Shown here piece by piece: positions 8,052 through 15,742 of a stretch of DNA of 64,000 nucleotides. The notes under the pieces are model-generated. The model ran no database searches, had not been told where the DNA came from, and saw nothing but the letters and a program-made list of their open reading frames with translations. The DNA comes from Clostridia bacterium (GTDB lineage: Bacteria > Bacillota > Clostridia > UBA1212), in the NCBI GenBank assembly GCA_017444825.1, contig JAFSVU010000056.1:1-64000 (forward strand), read 5' to 3'. Every line of letters begins with the position of its first letter. Position 1 is the first letter of the stretch. The translations under genes and the position numbers were made by a program.

Positions 8052-8957
8052 TTACTCAGCGGCAATGGAAAGGGAAATGCTTCCCGTGGACGTTTTGACT
8101 TCGCAGAGGCCGCCCTCGGTCGACGTGGGTACGTTGACCTTACCTGTGGAGGTGCTGCAGCTGAAGATCTTGCTTGTGAGTATGGTGCCCTTGACGCTGC
8201 CGGTGGACGTCTCGATCTTGAGGGACTTTGCGTCCATGGACTCTAAAATGACGTTGCCGGTGGAGGTGTGGACGTTAAGAACGCCCTCAGCCACAGTTTT
8301 TTTGACGGTCACTCTGCCTGTGGACGCCTTTGCGGTGATGTCGCCCGAGGCTTCCACGTCATTTAAAGTTATGTTTCCGGTGCTTGCCGTGAGCTTGATA
8401 TTGCCTGCTTTTAAGGAGAGAAGCTCGATTCTGCCGGTAGAGCTTTCCACCGTGACGGAACTCCGCGCGCCGCTCTTCATGCTAAGGTTTCCTGTCGAAA
8501 GATCGATGTTTGCCGACTCAAACGAGAGCCCCCCGGGAAGAGTGATATTTCCCGTTGAAGATTTTATTTTAAGCTCGCCGTAGACGCCTGCGGGTAGATA
8601 GACTGTCACTTTTGACTCGATGAAGGCAAAGGAAAGGATTTTTTCATACCATTTGCGCTCGTCATTCTTTCTAATCGTCAATGTTCCGTTTGAAAGCGTT
8701 ACGGTGTGGGGAACCCTCGCGTCCTCAACGCAATCGACTTTCAGGTCGCCGTCATTTGAGACCTCAAACACCAGATCCTCGGTGGATACGTCTATATCAA
8801 AGCCGGATACGGTCCCGTCATCAAAATTAAACGTATTGGTCACGAAATTGTTCTCCCGGTTCTTTGTATACCCGTAGACGAAGATCGCCGCGCCCACCGC
8901 CAGCAGAATGATGCCGATGATAAGCGGAATAAAGATAAGAAATATATATTTTTTCAT
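8052..8957 (-). CDS. DUF4097 repeat protein, membrane anchored
   Basis: 301 residues. An N-terminal helix at residues 4-28 anchors it in the membrane; the rest is outside or peripheral. From about residue 130 to the end a unit of roughly 18-20 residues centred on STGxV/I recurs nine times (KSSTGNITL, ESSTGRIEL, KTSTGSISL and so on), as in DUF4097 beta-helix 'putative adhesin' proteins. Its ATG overlaps the stop of the broken DUF1700 gene (ATGA), so it is translationally coupled to a padR-DUF1700-DUF4097 operon, a common envelope-stress-like arrangement in Firmicutes. Confidence 0.85.
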   Translation of the reverse strand: MKKYIFLIFIPLIIGIILLAVGAAIFVYGYTKNRENNFVTNTFNFDDGTVSGFDIDVSTEDLVFEVSNDGDLKVDCVEDARVPHTVTLSNGTLTIRKNDERKWYEKILSFAFIESKVTVYLPAGVYGELKIKSSTGNITLPGGLSFESANIDLSTGNLSMKSGARSSVTVESSTGRIELLSLKAGNIKLTASTGNITLNDVEASGDITAKASTGRVTVKKTVAEGVLNVHTSTGNVILESMDAKSLKIETSTGSVKGTILTSKIFSCSTSTGKVNVPTSTEGGLCEVKTSTGSISLSIAAE

Positions 8958-9285
8958 TTTTCTTCACCCTTTCTGATGAGTTTTTGTTTTGACACTCGAA
9001 TGCTGTTTCGCGTTAAGTTGAGTGAGCCCTTGCCGAGGCCGACGCAGACGTACTGGAAGACCATGGACGCGCCAATGAGTCCGATGAAAGCACCAAGGTA
9101 CATATAGTTGACCTGGCCATTGACGGCAGACATGATGAACACCACAAGGCTTCCCTTCTTCGGTTTTTCCCTCGGAGATCTCGTCTATCATTTCCCTGTA
9201 GAAATTGATCAGATTATCAAGGTCCTCACCGGGAAGTCCCCCCTGCTTTTAGCCTCAATTCAGCCAGAAATTCTTCTTTGCTCAT
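8954..9285 (-). pseudogene. DUF1700-family membrane protein, frameshifted
   Basis: ATG 9285 with GGAGG opens with the typical DUF1700 start SKEEFLAELRLK, then a run of six G (codons GCA GGG GGG) shifts the frame and a stop follows at codon 20. Removing one G restores LPGEDLDNLINFYREMIDE, the canonical continuation. A second shift near 9150 is needed to enter the C-terminal membrane segment and the end (VSKQKLIRKGEEK) at 8954. The middle is also short for the family (about 110 codons against 180 or more). Two frameshifts plus a deletion argue for a true pseudogene, not a read error. Confidence 0.75.
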
Positions 9286-9287
9286 AA

Positions 9288-9596
9288 TCAGTTTTCCTCC
9301 ATAATGAATGAGTAAACACCCATCAGTTCCTTCCATTCTTCTTTAAAATCGCCAATGCGCTTCACGCCTGACGGGGTAACGTGATAGTATTTTCGGAGTC
9401 TTCCGTCAAACTCAGTCGAACGGACCTCCAGCATTTTCGCCTCCTCCAGACGTTTCAAGATCGTATAGAGAGTGGACTCGGATAATTCCAGAACCGGCTT
9501 CAGGTCCTTGATGATCTTATAGCCGTAGGAGTCTTCGTTTTTTATAGCCGCCAGAACGCAGACGTCCAGCAACCCTCTTCTCAACTGAGCATCCAT
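9288..9596 (-). CDS. PadR-family transcriptional regulator
   Basis: 102 residues, a winged helix with the PadR pattern: LLDVCVLAAIKNEDSYGYKIIK, SESTLYTILKRLEEAKML, then the wing RKYYHVTPSGVKRI. It normally represses its own operon. First gene of padR - DUF1700 (broken) - DUF4097, with a two-base gap to the DUF1700 ATG. A strong promoter precedes it; the -10 region contains CGATGTATATCG, an imperfect palindrome that could be its operator. Confidence 0.88.
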   Translation of the reverse strand: MDAQLRRGLLDVCVLAAIKNEDSYGYKIIKDLKPVLELSESTLYTILKRLEEAKMLEVRSTEFDGRLRKYYHVTPSGVKRIGDFKEEWKELMGVYSFIMEEN

Positions 9597-9620
9597 AGAA
9601 TACCCCCTTTCGCGATATAC

Positions 9621-9649
9621 ATCGTATCACGAGGTATAACCGATGTCAA
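9621..9649 (-). promoter_or_regulatory. padR operon promoter and possible operator
   Basis: Minus strand TTGACA (9649-9644), 17-base spacer, TACGAT (9626-9621). The imperfect palindrome CGATGTATATCG overlaps the -10 and the start of transcription. Confidence 0.6.
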
Positions 9650-9660
9650 TACCCGAAAAC

Positions 9661-9689
9661 AAAAAAACGCCCCCGGGGAGGAGGCGTTT
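9661..9689 (-). terminator. Terminator of the nucleoside importer operon
   Basis: Minus strand AAACGCC ... GGCGTTTTTTT: a 7-bp stem with an 11-base loop followed by a T run, 24 bases after the stop of the last permease gene. Confidence 0.8.
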
Positions 9690-9712
9690 CGCATTGGTTA
9701 TTGTTACAAAAA

Positions 9713-10663
9713 TTATCTCATGCCCTTGTCGTAGGGGATACCCTCGGCCTTTGGCGCCTTCGAGTTTCTCGACGTGATCGCCAATATGATCAGACATACT
9801 ATGTATGGGAGCATGTTGTAAATGATCGGGTTGACCGGAAGATCCGAGAGGAAGCTGAATGCGTTGTATGTGTTTCCCAGCGCTCTGAAGAGTGAGAAGA
9901 GGAGGGCGCCGAGGAATATGTTGATGGGTTTCCATTTACCGAAGATCATAACCGCAAGGGCCAGGAATCCGAAGCCCACAACGCCCGAATCGAAGGGCCA
10001 GCTGGAGTTCGCGGAGTTGATGAACGCGATGCCTCCGAGACCCGCAAGGCCGCCGCTTATAAGCACGCCAACGTACCTCATGCCGATGACGTTGATGCCG
10101 TTGGATGCCGCCGCCTGGGGATGCTCGCCGCAGCTCATAAGCCTGAGGCCGAACCTTGTCTTGTAAAGAATGACAAACGCAAGAGCCACCACTACGAACA
10201 TCAGCAGGATGAACCAGTTGAGCTCGAAGGTGCCGATCCTTATGATGAAGAACTCGTGAGCGTCGACGTAGTAGAGATAAGGCGTCGCTTTTCTGTCACC
10301 CGTGTTGAGGGTGATGGCCTTGACGACTGATGTTGCAAGAGCCGGAGCGAGAATGTTCATTGCGGTTCCGGTGATCGTCTGGTCGGCCTTAAACTGAACG
10401 GCCGCCACGGCAAGCAGCATCGAATAGAGCATGCCCGCCAGGATACTGGTCAATAGCGTCAGAATGACCACGATCCAGCCCGGCACTGTGGAAGGAGTGA
10501 AAGCCATTACGAGAGCACCGGCAAGGGCACCCATGACCATACATCCTTCAAGTCCCAAGTTGATGACACCGCTGCGCTCGGAGAACATACCTCCGATAGC
10601 CACCACAGACAAAACTGATGCAAAGATCAACGTGTATTGTATGAGAAGAAGCAGACCTCCCAT
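9713..10663 (-). CDS. nupQ: Nucleoside ABC importer permease (NupQ-like)
   Basis: 316 residues with eight or more hydrophobic helices, the BPD_transp_2 fold of BMP-dependent nucleoside importers. Family landmarks are RSGVINLGLEGCMVMGA near residue 30 and GGLAGLGGIAFIN near 205. It forms the membrane channel with the neighbouring permease. Its ATG overlaps the TGA of that gene by one base (TGATG), so translation is coupled. Last gene of the operon, followed by a clear terminator. The substrate is inferred from the family; whether purine nucleosides or others cannot be told. Confidence 0.85.
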   Translation of the reverse strand: MGGLLLLIQYTLIFASVLSVVAIGGMFSERSGVINLGLEGCMVMGALAGALVMAFTPSTVPGWIVVILTLLTSILAGMLYSMLLAVAAVQFKADQTITGTAMNILAPALATSVVKAITLNTGDRKATPYLYYVDAHEFFIIRIGTFELNWFILLMFVVVALAFVILYKTRFGLRLMSCGEHPQAAASNGINVIGMRYVGVLISGGLAGLGGIAFINSANSSWPFDSGVVGFGFLALAVMIFGKWKPINIFLGALLFSLFRALGNTYNAFSFLSDLPVNPIIYNMLPYIVCLIILAITSRNSKAPKAEGIPYDKGMR

Positions 10664-11910
10664 CAGCTCTCACCTCCTTTTTCGTTATCCGAAACACCGG
10701 CTTTTGGCTTATCCTCTCTTGTGCCGGCAAATGAACTGTTTTTCGGAGGCGGCGTGTAGGATATGCCGTTCTCTGCCAATGTCTTACGCAGGAGCTTTTC
10801 TCTGTCGCTCTTGAGGATGCGCTTGTTGAGCTGCTCTTTGATGAAAAGCACGAATGCGCAGAGATAAATGATGACGCCCGTCACAACTTTTGCAATTTCA
10901 GGCGAATAGTAGGCCGTGTCAAGCCTGGAACCGCCAATGGTGATATGAGTGATGAAGAAGGACGAGAAGATGGTCCCTATGGGAGACAGACCGCCGAGGA
11001 ACGCTGCGCTGATACCGTCAAAGCCCATGGACGGAACGTTTGTGGGGCAGTACCAGGGCTCTATACCCGTAAGATATAGCAGGGCGCCGGACAGGCCCGC
11101 GAGAGCGCCGGACAGGGCAAGGATTATGACCGTGTTCATTTTCTCTTTCATACCGGCGTATTTGGCGGCGTGCTTGTTATAGCCGGTGGCCTTCATCTTG
11201 TAACCGAGGGTGGTCTTCTCGAGGATCACGAAGAATATGATTGCGACCGCTATGGCGATGAAGATCGAGATGGTTATGTATTCGTACCCCGCAAACAGGT
11301 TCTCAAGTCCCAGGGACGGTATGACCGAACCGGGGGAGACCCTCTTTACGGAAAGCGTCTCGAATTTGATGGAGTCCCACATATCCGGTGAGTCCTTGAT
11401 GAGCATTGACGTGAGGTAGAGGGCTATCCAGTTCAGCATGATGCCGGAGATGACCTCGTTAACGTTGAGGAAGGCTTTCAGAAGTCCCACTATGGCGCCG
11501 TACGCCGCGCCGAAAATGATGGCGCCCAGCATGCAAAGGTACCAGGGAGCGTGCCACACAAGAGCCATGTACAGCGCCGCGAAAACACCCATGGTGAATT
11601 GACCGCTCGCTCCAATATTGAAGAAGCCCGCTTTGTACGCGAGGAGGATCGCCACGCCGGATACCAGCAGCGGCGCCGTTCTTGTAAACGTCTTGGCCAA
11701 TGCCTCCGCCTGCATGCCGTATTTGTTCGGCACGTCCAGAAAGCCCAGCACAAGTGTCTTGAAGCCCTGACCCGCAGCGCCCGGATTGACGATGAGAAGC
11801 ACGATGTAGCCGGTAAGCAGACCCACCACAGCGCAGGCGACACTTGTCAGAAGTGTTTTAACTACGTCTTTGCGTATCAAATAAGAAAAGAATGATTTTA
11901 CTTTATTCAT
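10663..11910 (-). CDS. nupP: Nucleoside ABC importer permease (NupP-like)
   Basis: 415 residues. Multi-helix BPD_transp_2 permease with GFFNIGASGQFTMG near residue 95 and ALAGLSGALLYLTG near 270, as in YufP/NupP. It is somewhat long for the family because of a hydrophilic C-terminal tail of about 60 residues (PPPKNSSFAGTREDKPKAG). One base separates its start from the stop of the ATPase gene. It forms the heterodimeric membrane part with the 9713-10663 product. Confidence 0.85.
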   Translation of the reverse strand: MNKVKSFFSYLIRKDVVKTLLTSVACAVVGLLTGYIVLLIVNPGAAGQGFKTLVLGFLDVPNKYGMQAEALAKTFTRTAPLLVSGVAILLAYKAGFFNIGASGQFTMGVFAALYMALVWHAPWYLCMLGAIIFGAAYGAIVGLLKAFLNVNEVISGIMLNWIALYLTSMLIKDSPDMWDSIKFETLSVKRVSPGSVIPSLGLENLFAGYEYITISIFIAIAVAIIFFVILEKTTLGYKMKATGYNKHAAKYAGMKEKMNTVIILALSGALAGLSGALLYLTGIEPWYCPTNVPSMGFDGISAAFLGGLSPIGTIFSSFFITHITIGGSRLDTAYYSPEIAKVVTGVIIYLCAFVLFIKEQLNKRILKSDREKLLRKTLAENGISYTPPPKNSSFAGTREDKPKAGVSDNEKGGES

Positions 11911-11911
11911 A

Positions 11912-13474
11912 TCAAGCCTCCGTCGTTCCTTCCTTTATCGCATTTACCTGATCTCTCTTGGCGCCGGACATATAAAGACCGAGATCGTTGCGGGAGACCT
12001 TGTTGTAACCGAATTCACCTACGAATTCTCCTTCATACATGACCAGGATACGGTCCGCCAGATTCATAACTTCGTCCAGTTCGAAGGAGACGAGAAGGAC
12101 TGCCTTCCCCTTATCCCGCTGCTCTATAAGCCTGTTGTGGATGAACTCGATGGCGCCAACGTCGAGGCCTCTTGTGGGCTGAACGGCAATGAGAAGATCC
12201 GTGTCGCGGGAGATCTCTCTTCCGACGATGGCTTTCTGCTGGTTTCCGCCGCTCATGCTTCGGGATGTCGTATTTGAACCCTGGGTGGACCTTACGTCAA
12301 ACTCGTCAATGATCTTGTCCGAGTGGGCTGCCACGTCTTTGAACTTGATAAAGCCCGCCACACTGAATTCGGGCTTATCGTGGAGCTCCAGCACCGAGTT
12401 GTAGCCCATGGTGAAATCAAGCACCAGTCCGTGTTTGTGGCGGTCCTCAGGTATGTGGCTGAGGCCGGATTCGTTTCTCTTCTTGATGGATGCCTTTGTA
12501 ATATCGGCTCCATTAAGCTTGATGCTTCCGGAGACCACCTGCTCGAGGCCCGTCAGCCCGTATATCAGCTCGCTCTGGCCGTTTCCGTCAATGCCGGCAA
12601 TGACCACTATCTCTCCCTGCCTGACGTTGAAGCTGACCCCGTTTACAGAATTCTTTTTGTGTATCCTGTCGGCCATGACAAGGTTTTCGACTCTTAATAC
12701 CTCGTTTCCGATGACAGGGTCTTTCTTTACTATGTTAAGGTCCACCTTTCTGCCCACCATCATCTCGGAAAGCTGTTCCTTGGTGGTAGACTTGATATCG
12801 ATGGTGCCTATGCACTTTCCTTTTCTTAAAACGGTACATCTATCTGCCACCGCCATGATCTCGTTGAGCTTGTGGGTAATGAAAAGGATCGATTTGCCCT
12901 CACTCTTGAGATTGCGCATGATCTGCATCAGCTCATCTATCTCCTGCGGCGTCAGAACTGCCGTGGGCTCGTCGAATATCAGCACGTCATTGTCTCTGTA
13001 GAGCATTTTCAGTATTTCGGTACGCTGCTGCATTCCCACTGTGATATCCTGGATCTTTGCGTCCGGATTCACGGCCAGACCGTATTTTTGCGACAACTCA
13101 ACCACACGCTCCCGGGCCTTCTTCATGTCGATGAAATTGAAGACCGTGTTTGTGGGTTCGGCGCCGAGAATGATGTTCTGAAGGACAGTGTAGATCTCAA
13201 CGAGTTTAAAATGCTGGTGGACCATTCCGATATGGTATTTCGTAGCCACGCTGGGGTCGGATATATCGACCTTTTTTCCGTCGATCCTGATCTCTCCCGC
13301 GTCCGGCTGATACATACCGAACAGGATGCTCATCAATGTGGATTTTCCGGCTCCGTTTTCACCGAGGAGGGCGTGTATCTCTCCTTTTTTCAATTGAAGA
13401 GTAATATTGTCATTGGCCACCAATCCCGAGAATTCTTTACGTATTCCCAGCATCTCGATTTTATATTGTTCCAT
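11912..13474 (-). CDS. nupO: Nucleoside ABC importer ATPase, two ABC domains
   Basis: 520 residues, the tandem-ABC architecture of sugar/nucleoside importers. Domain 1: Walker A GENGAGKS at 38-45, Q-loop HQHF, signature VGMQQR, Walker B VLIFDEPT. Domain 2: degenerate Walker A (GIDGNGQS) and an intact SGGNQQK signature, with Walker B ending in QPTRG, typical of this family. It powers uptake by the two permeases encoded directly downstream. ATG 13474 follows GGAGTACAT. A stem-loop between it and the binding-protein gene probably lowers its expression. Confidence 0.9.
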   Translation of the reverse strand: MEQYKIEMLGIRKEFSGLVANDNITLQLKKGEIHALLGENGAGKSTLMSILFGMYQPDAGEIRIDGKKVDISDPSVATKYHIGMVHQHFKLVEIYTVLQNIILGAEPTNTVFNFIDMKKARERVVELSQKYGLAVNPDAKIQDITVGMQQRTEILKMLYRDNDVLIFDEPTAVLTPQEIDELMQIMRNLKSEGKSILFITHKLNEIMAVADRCTVLRKGKCIGTIDIKSTTKEQLSEMMVGRKVDLNIVKKDPVIGNEVLRVENLVMADRIHKKNSVNGVSFNVRQGEIVVIAGIDGNGQSELIYGLTGLEQVVSGSIKLNGADITKASIKKRNESGLSHIPEDRHKHGLVLDFTMGYNSVLELHDKPEFSVAGFIKFKDVAAHSDKIIDEFDVRSTQGSNTTSRSMSGGNQQKAIVGREISRDTDLLIAVQPTRGLDVGAIEFIHNRLIEQRDKGKAVLLVSFELDEVMNLADRILVMYEGEFVGEFGYNKVSRNDLGLYMSGAKRDQVNAIKEGTTEA

Positions 13475-13492
13475 ATGTACTCCTTATTTTAA

Positions 13493-13526
13493 GAAAAGGA
13501 AAGTAAAAAATATTACTTTCCTTTTT
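13493..13526 (-). terminator. Intra-operon stem-loop (attenuator)
   Basis: AAAAGGAAAGTAA and TTACTTTCCTTTT form a 13-bp stem with a short loop, followed on the minus strand by CTTAAAA. It lies between the lipoprotein gene and the ATPase gene. Such elements usually keep the binding protein more abundant than the transporter. Confidence 0.7.
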
Positions 13527-13553
13527 CTTGAGTAAGTTATATTACTGCATCAA

Positions 13554-14714
13554 TTACTTGATATCAGCCTGGTAGTCAACAGTTGTCTTCTCGCTTACTG
13601 TGGGATGATCGGCAATGCTAGCGGAAACTGTGATCTCTTTATCGAAGATCTTGGCAACCAGCTCTTTGTACTGCTCAACTGTGAATGTCTTCATAGCCCA
13701 GCCTTCTGTCGGAAGCTGTACGTAGTTGAGAGCGACATTGTCCTTGGAAACCAGTCCCAGAGTTTCGATCTTGGACTCGAACTTGCCGTTAAGGATGAGG
13801 TTGGAAAGTGAAGTCTGAACTGTTGCGTAGAGGCCTTTCATAGCGGACGTAACTGTCATGCCTTCGCCGTACTGTCCGTCGATACTGGGTCTCTGGTCAA
13901 CGTCAACACCGATGACTTTAGCGTTGACTTTCTTGGCAGCCTCTGCAGCGCTGGTGAAGATACCGCCGCCGCATGCAAATACGACCTCTGTTCCGGCGCT
14001 GTACCAGGTATCCATTTTAGCTGTGATATCGCTGTCGCCGAAGAACTGTCCGCCGTAAACGTAGTTGATCGAGATGGAAACGTCAGCTTCTTTAGCAGCC
14101 AGATCTGCGCCCTGAACGAATCCGTAGCCGTATCTTACAACTGCGGGAACAGACATACCGCCAAGGAATCCGAGCTTTGTATAGCCTTCTTTAACAGCTG
14201 CGTAACCTGCCAGGAATCCTGCGATCTCCTCCTGGTAAACAGCGCAGTAAACGTTTGAAGGAAGCTTGTAGCTGGACCATGCTTCGTTGTCGGGATTGTA
14301 ATCATAGTCCGGGAAGTGTGCGTCCAGCAGATCGCCGAGAGCTACGTCAAGTGCGATGAAGTAAACATCGGGATACTTGGAAGCTGTAGCCTCGATAGCG
14401 GGAGCAAAAGCGTAGCCCGGCATAACGATCACGTTATAACCTGCGGCAATAGCCTCTTTGATGGAAGCGACACGGTCGTCATCGGAGTTTGTAGCAGGTT
14501 TGTAGTATTTGAAATCTACTTTGTTAGCTTCGCACCAGTCTTTGCAGCCTTCATACGTTGCCTGGTTGAATGACTGGTCTGTGATGTCGCCGTAGTCGGT
14601 TACCATAGCGACCTTGTAACCTTCTTCTTTGTCCCCGGTGGGCTGTGTTGTGCACGCAGCGAGAGCAAAGAGGGTGACAAGTGCTAAAATGATTGCCAAA
14701 ATACGAGTTTTCAT
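13554..14714 (-). CDS. BMP-family nucleoside-binding lipoprotein
   Basis: 386 residues. Signal peptide with lipobox LAAC (Cys21), then a Thr/Gly linker and the BMP/PnrA fold: MVTDYGDITDQSFNQATYEG near residue 38, FIALD near 125, KLGFLGGMSVPAVVRYGYGF near 180, and VIGVDVDQRP near 265. It captures nucleosides outside the membrane for the ABC importer encoded by the three following genes. It has its own promoter (14777-14804), and the downstream hairpin suggests it is the most highly expressed gene of the set. Confidence 0.92.
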   Translation of the reverse strand: MKTRILAIILALVTLFALAACTTQPTGDKEEGYKVAMVTDYGDITDQSFNQATYEGCKDWCEANKVDFKYYKPATNSDDDRVASIKEAIAAGYNVIVMPGYAFAPAIEATASKYPDVYFIALDVALGDLLDAHFPDYDYNPDNEAWSSYKLPSNVYCAVYQEEIAGFLAGYAAVKEGYTKLGFLGGMSVPAVVRYGYGFVQGADLAAKEADVSISINYVYGGQFFGDSDITAKMDTWYSAGTEVVFACGGGIFTSAAEAAKKVNAKVIGVDVDQRPSIDGQYGEGMTVTSAMKGLYATVQTSLSNLILNGKFESKIETLGLVSKDNVALNYVQLPTEGWAMKTFTVEQYKELVAKIFDKEITVSASIADHPTVSEKTTVDYQADIK

Positions 14715-14776
14715 ATGGGTCCCCCTTTAAAAAATGTTCAAAAATGTGAGTCAGTAAATGAATCCTTATCGCATTC

Positions 14777-14804
14777 ATTATATCACATTAAACATTTTTA
14801 GCAA
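14777..14804 (-). promoter_or_regulatory. Promoter of the nucleoside importer operon
   Basis: Minus strand TTGCTA, 16-base spacer, TATAAT, about 60 bases upstream of the ATG at 14714. The intervening leader shows no riboswitch that I recognise. Confidence 0.6.
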
Positions 14805-15140
14805 TCATTTATTTTTGCTTTTACCCGCTTTAAAACCTCCTGCGGCGACCTTCTGCGGCGACCCGCCGCCCGGTGCTTCCCCGTGCCGTGCTTCGGCTGC
14901 TTTCCGGGCGGGAAAGCGCCGCTTGGCCTCGCAAAGCCGCTTTCGGGCAAAAAAATTTTCATTTTTTTAAAAAAGTGACAATTTGTCTCTTTTTTTTGGT
15001 TTACGGCCATGTTAAAATCATATTGGAGGAAAGAAAGGCGTCCGGCGTTGGTTATTAACCGGACTGAACGGCGGCGTCGCGTGAAGCGGTTTAAACACGC
15101 GGCCGCCGGCCGCCCGGCGGCATTGAGAAAGGTGACAAAA

Positions 15141-15641
15141 ATGAAGAAAGCATTCCTTATCTGCATGATAGCAGTGATGATCCTTTTTGGCAGCGCACAA
15201 AGTGCTTATGCATTTACACCCGATTGCCGTGAGATCGACTGCGAGCAGCTGAGCATCCCCGGTACGGATGGCTCAGTAAAGCTTCTCCGCGTCTACAACG
15301 GTTCGTTCATGGACGGTTTTCTGTCAAAAGATTCACTTGAGGAACTCGTAAGCGAAAAGTACGTGAGCAACGAGCTTTTTATCAGCTACGATCCCAAAAA
15401 GTCTGCACCTCTCTCCTGCTATATAATGAATAACGGGGAATTGAACCGTGTCTATGACCCCGGGATCAGCGACGCCCGGGAAAACGTGTCATTCAGCATC
15501 TCGGATATGGATGACATTGGCGATTACGAATTGTCGCTTCTCGAAACGGACGACGTAATCCTGGTCGCTTTTGCTACTGTGATCGCCATTTTTGTTGTGG
15601 TCATTATATTGTTGCTGGTCAGCGGGCGAAAAAAACGCTGA
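15141..15641 (+). CDS. Exported protein with C-terminal membrane anchor
   Basis: 166 residues from ATG 15141 (AGAAAGGTG upstream); the open frame extends further 5' but that part is arginine-rich, low-complexity and lacks a ribosome-binding site. Signal peptide residues 1-23 ending SAYA, an ectodomain of about 105 residues with an acidic C-terminal half, then a helix at about 137-160 and a basic end (SGRKKR). This is the layout of a TPM-like or small sensor ectodomain, but no family motif is certain. No close operon partner. Confidence 0.6.
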   Translation: MKKAFLICMIAVMILFGSAQSAYAFTPDCREIDCEQLSIPGTDGSVKLLRVYNGSFMDGFLSKDSLEELVSEKYVSNELFISYDPKKSAPLSCYIMNNGELNRVYDPGISDARENVSFSISDMDDIGDYELSLLETDDVILVAFATVIAIFVVVIILLLVSGRKKR

Positions 15642-15663
15642 AAATATCTCCTTCCTTAAAACA

Positions 15664-15710
15664 GAGAAGGCCTGCGGCGTTCCTTAAAGGACATCACAGG
15701 TCTTCTTTGT
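15664..15710 (+). terminator. Terminator between convergent genes
   Basis: GAAGGCCTG ... CAGGTCTTC stem with one mismatch, followed by TTTGTTTGCTTT. It lies between the exported protein (+) and the GGDEF/EAL gene (-). Confidence 0.6.
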
Positions 15711-15742
15711 TTGCTTTATGGTTTTGAGGGGAGGGCATACCC

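Noticed and set aside
8065-8583. Long + strand open frame rich in LPVD/LPVEV repeats
   Set aside because: It is the complement of the STG repeats in the DUF4097 gene; the repetitive coding sequence keeps the opposite strand open.
15009-15140. N-terminal extension of the exported protein
   Set aside because: Arg-rich, low complexity, no ribosome-binding site; a normal signal peptide starts at 15141.
14715-15140. Purine riboswitch before the nucleoside importer
   Set aside because: No conserved purine-aptamer sequence or three-way junction could be recognised; the stretch holds a promoter and GC-rich simple sequence with CTGCGGCGACC repeated twice.
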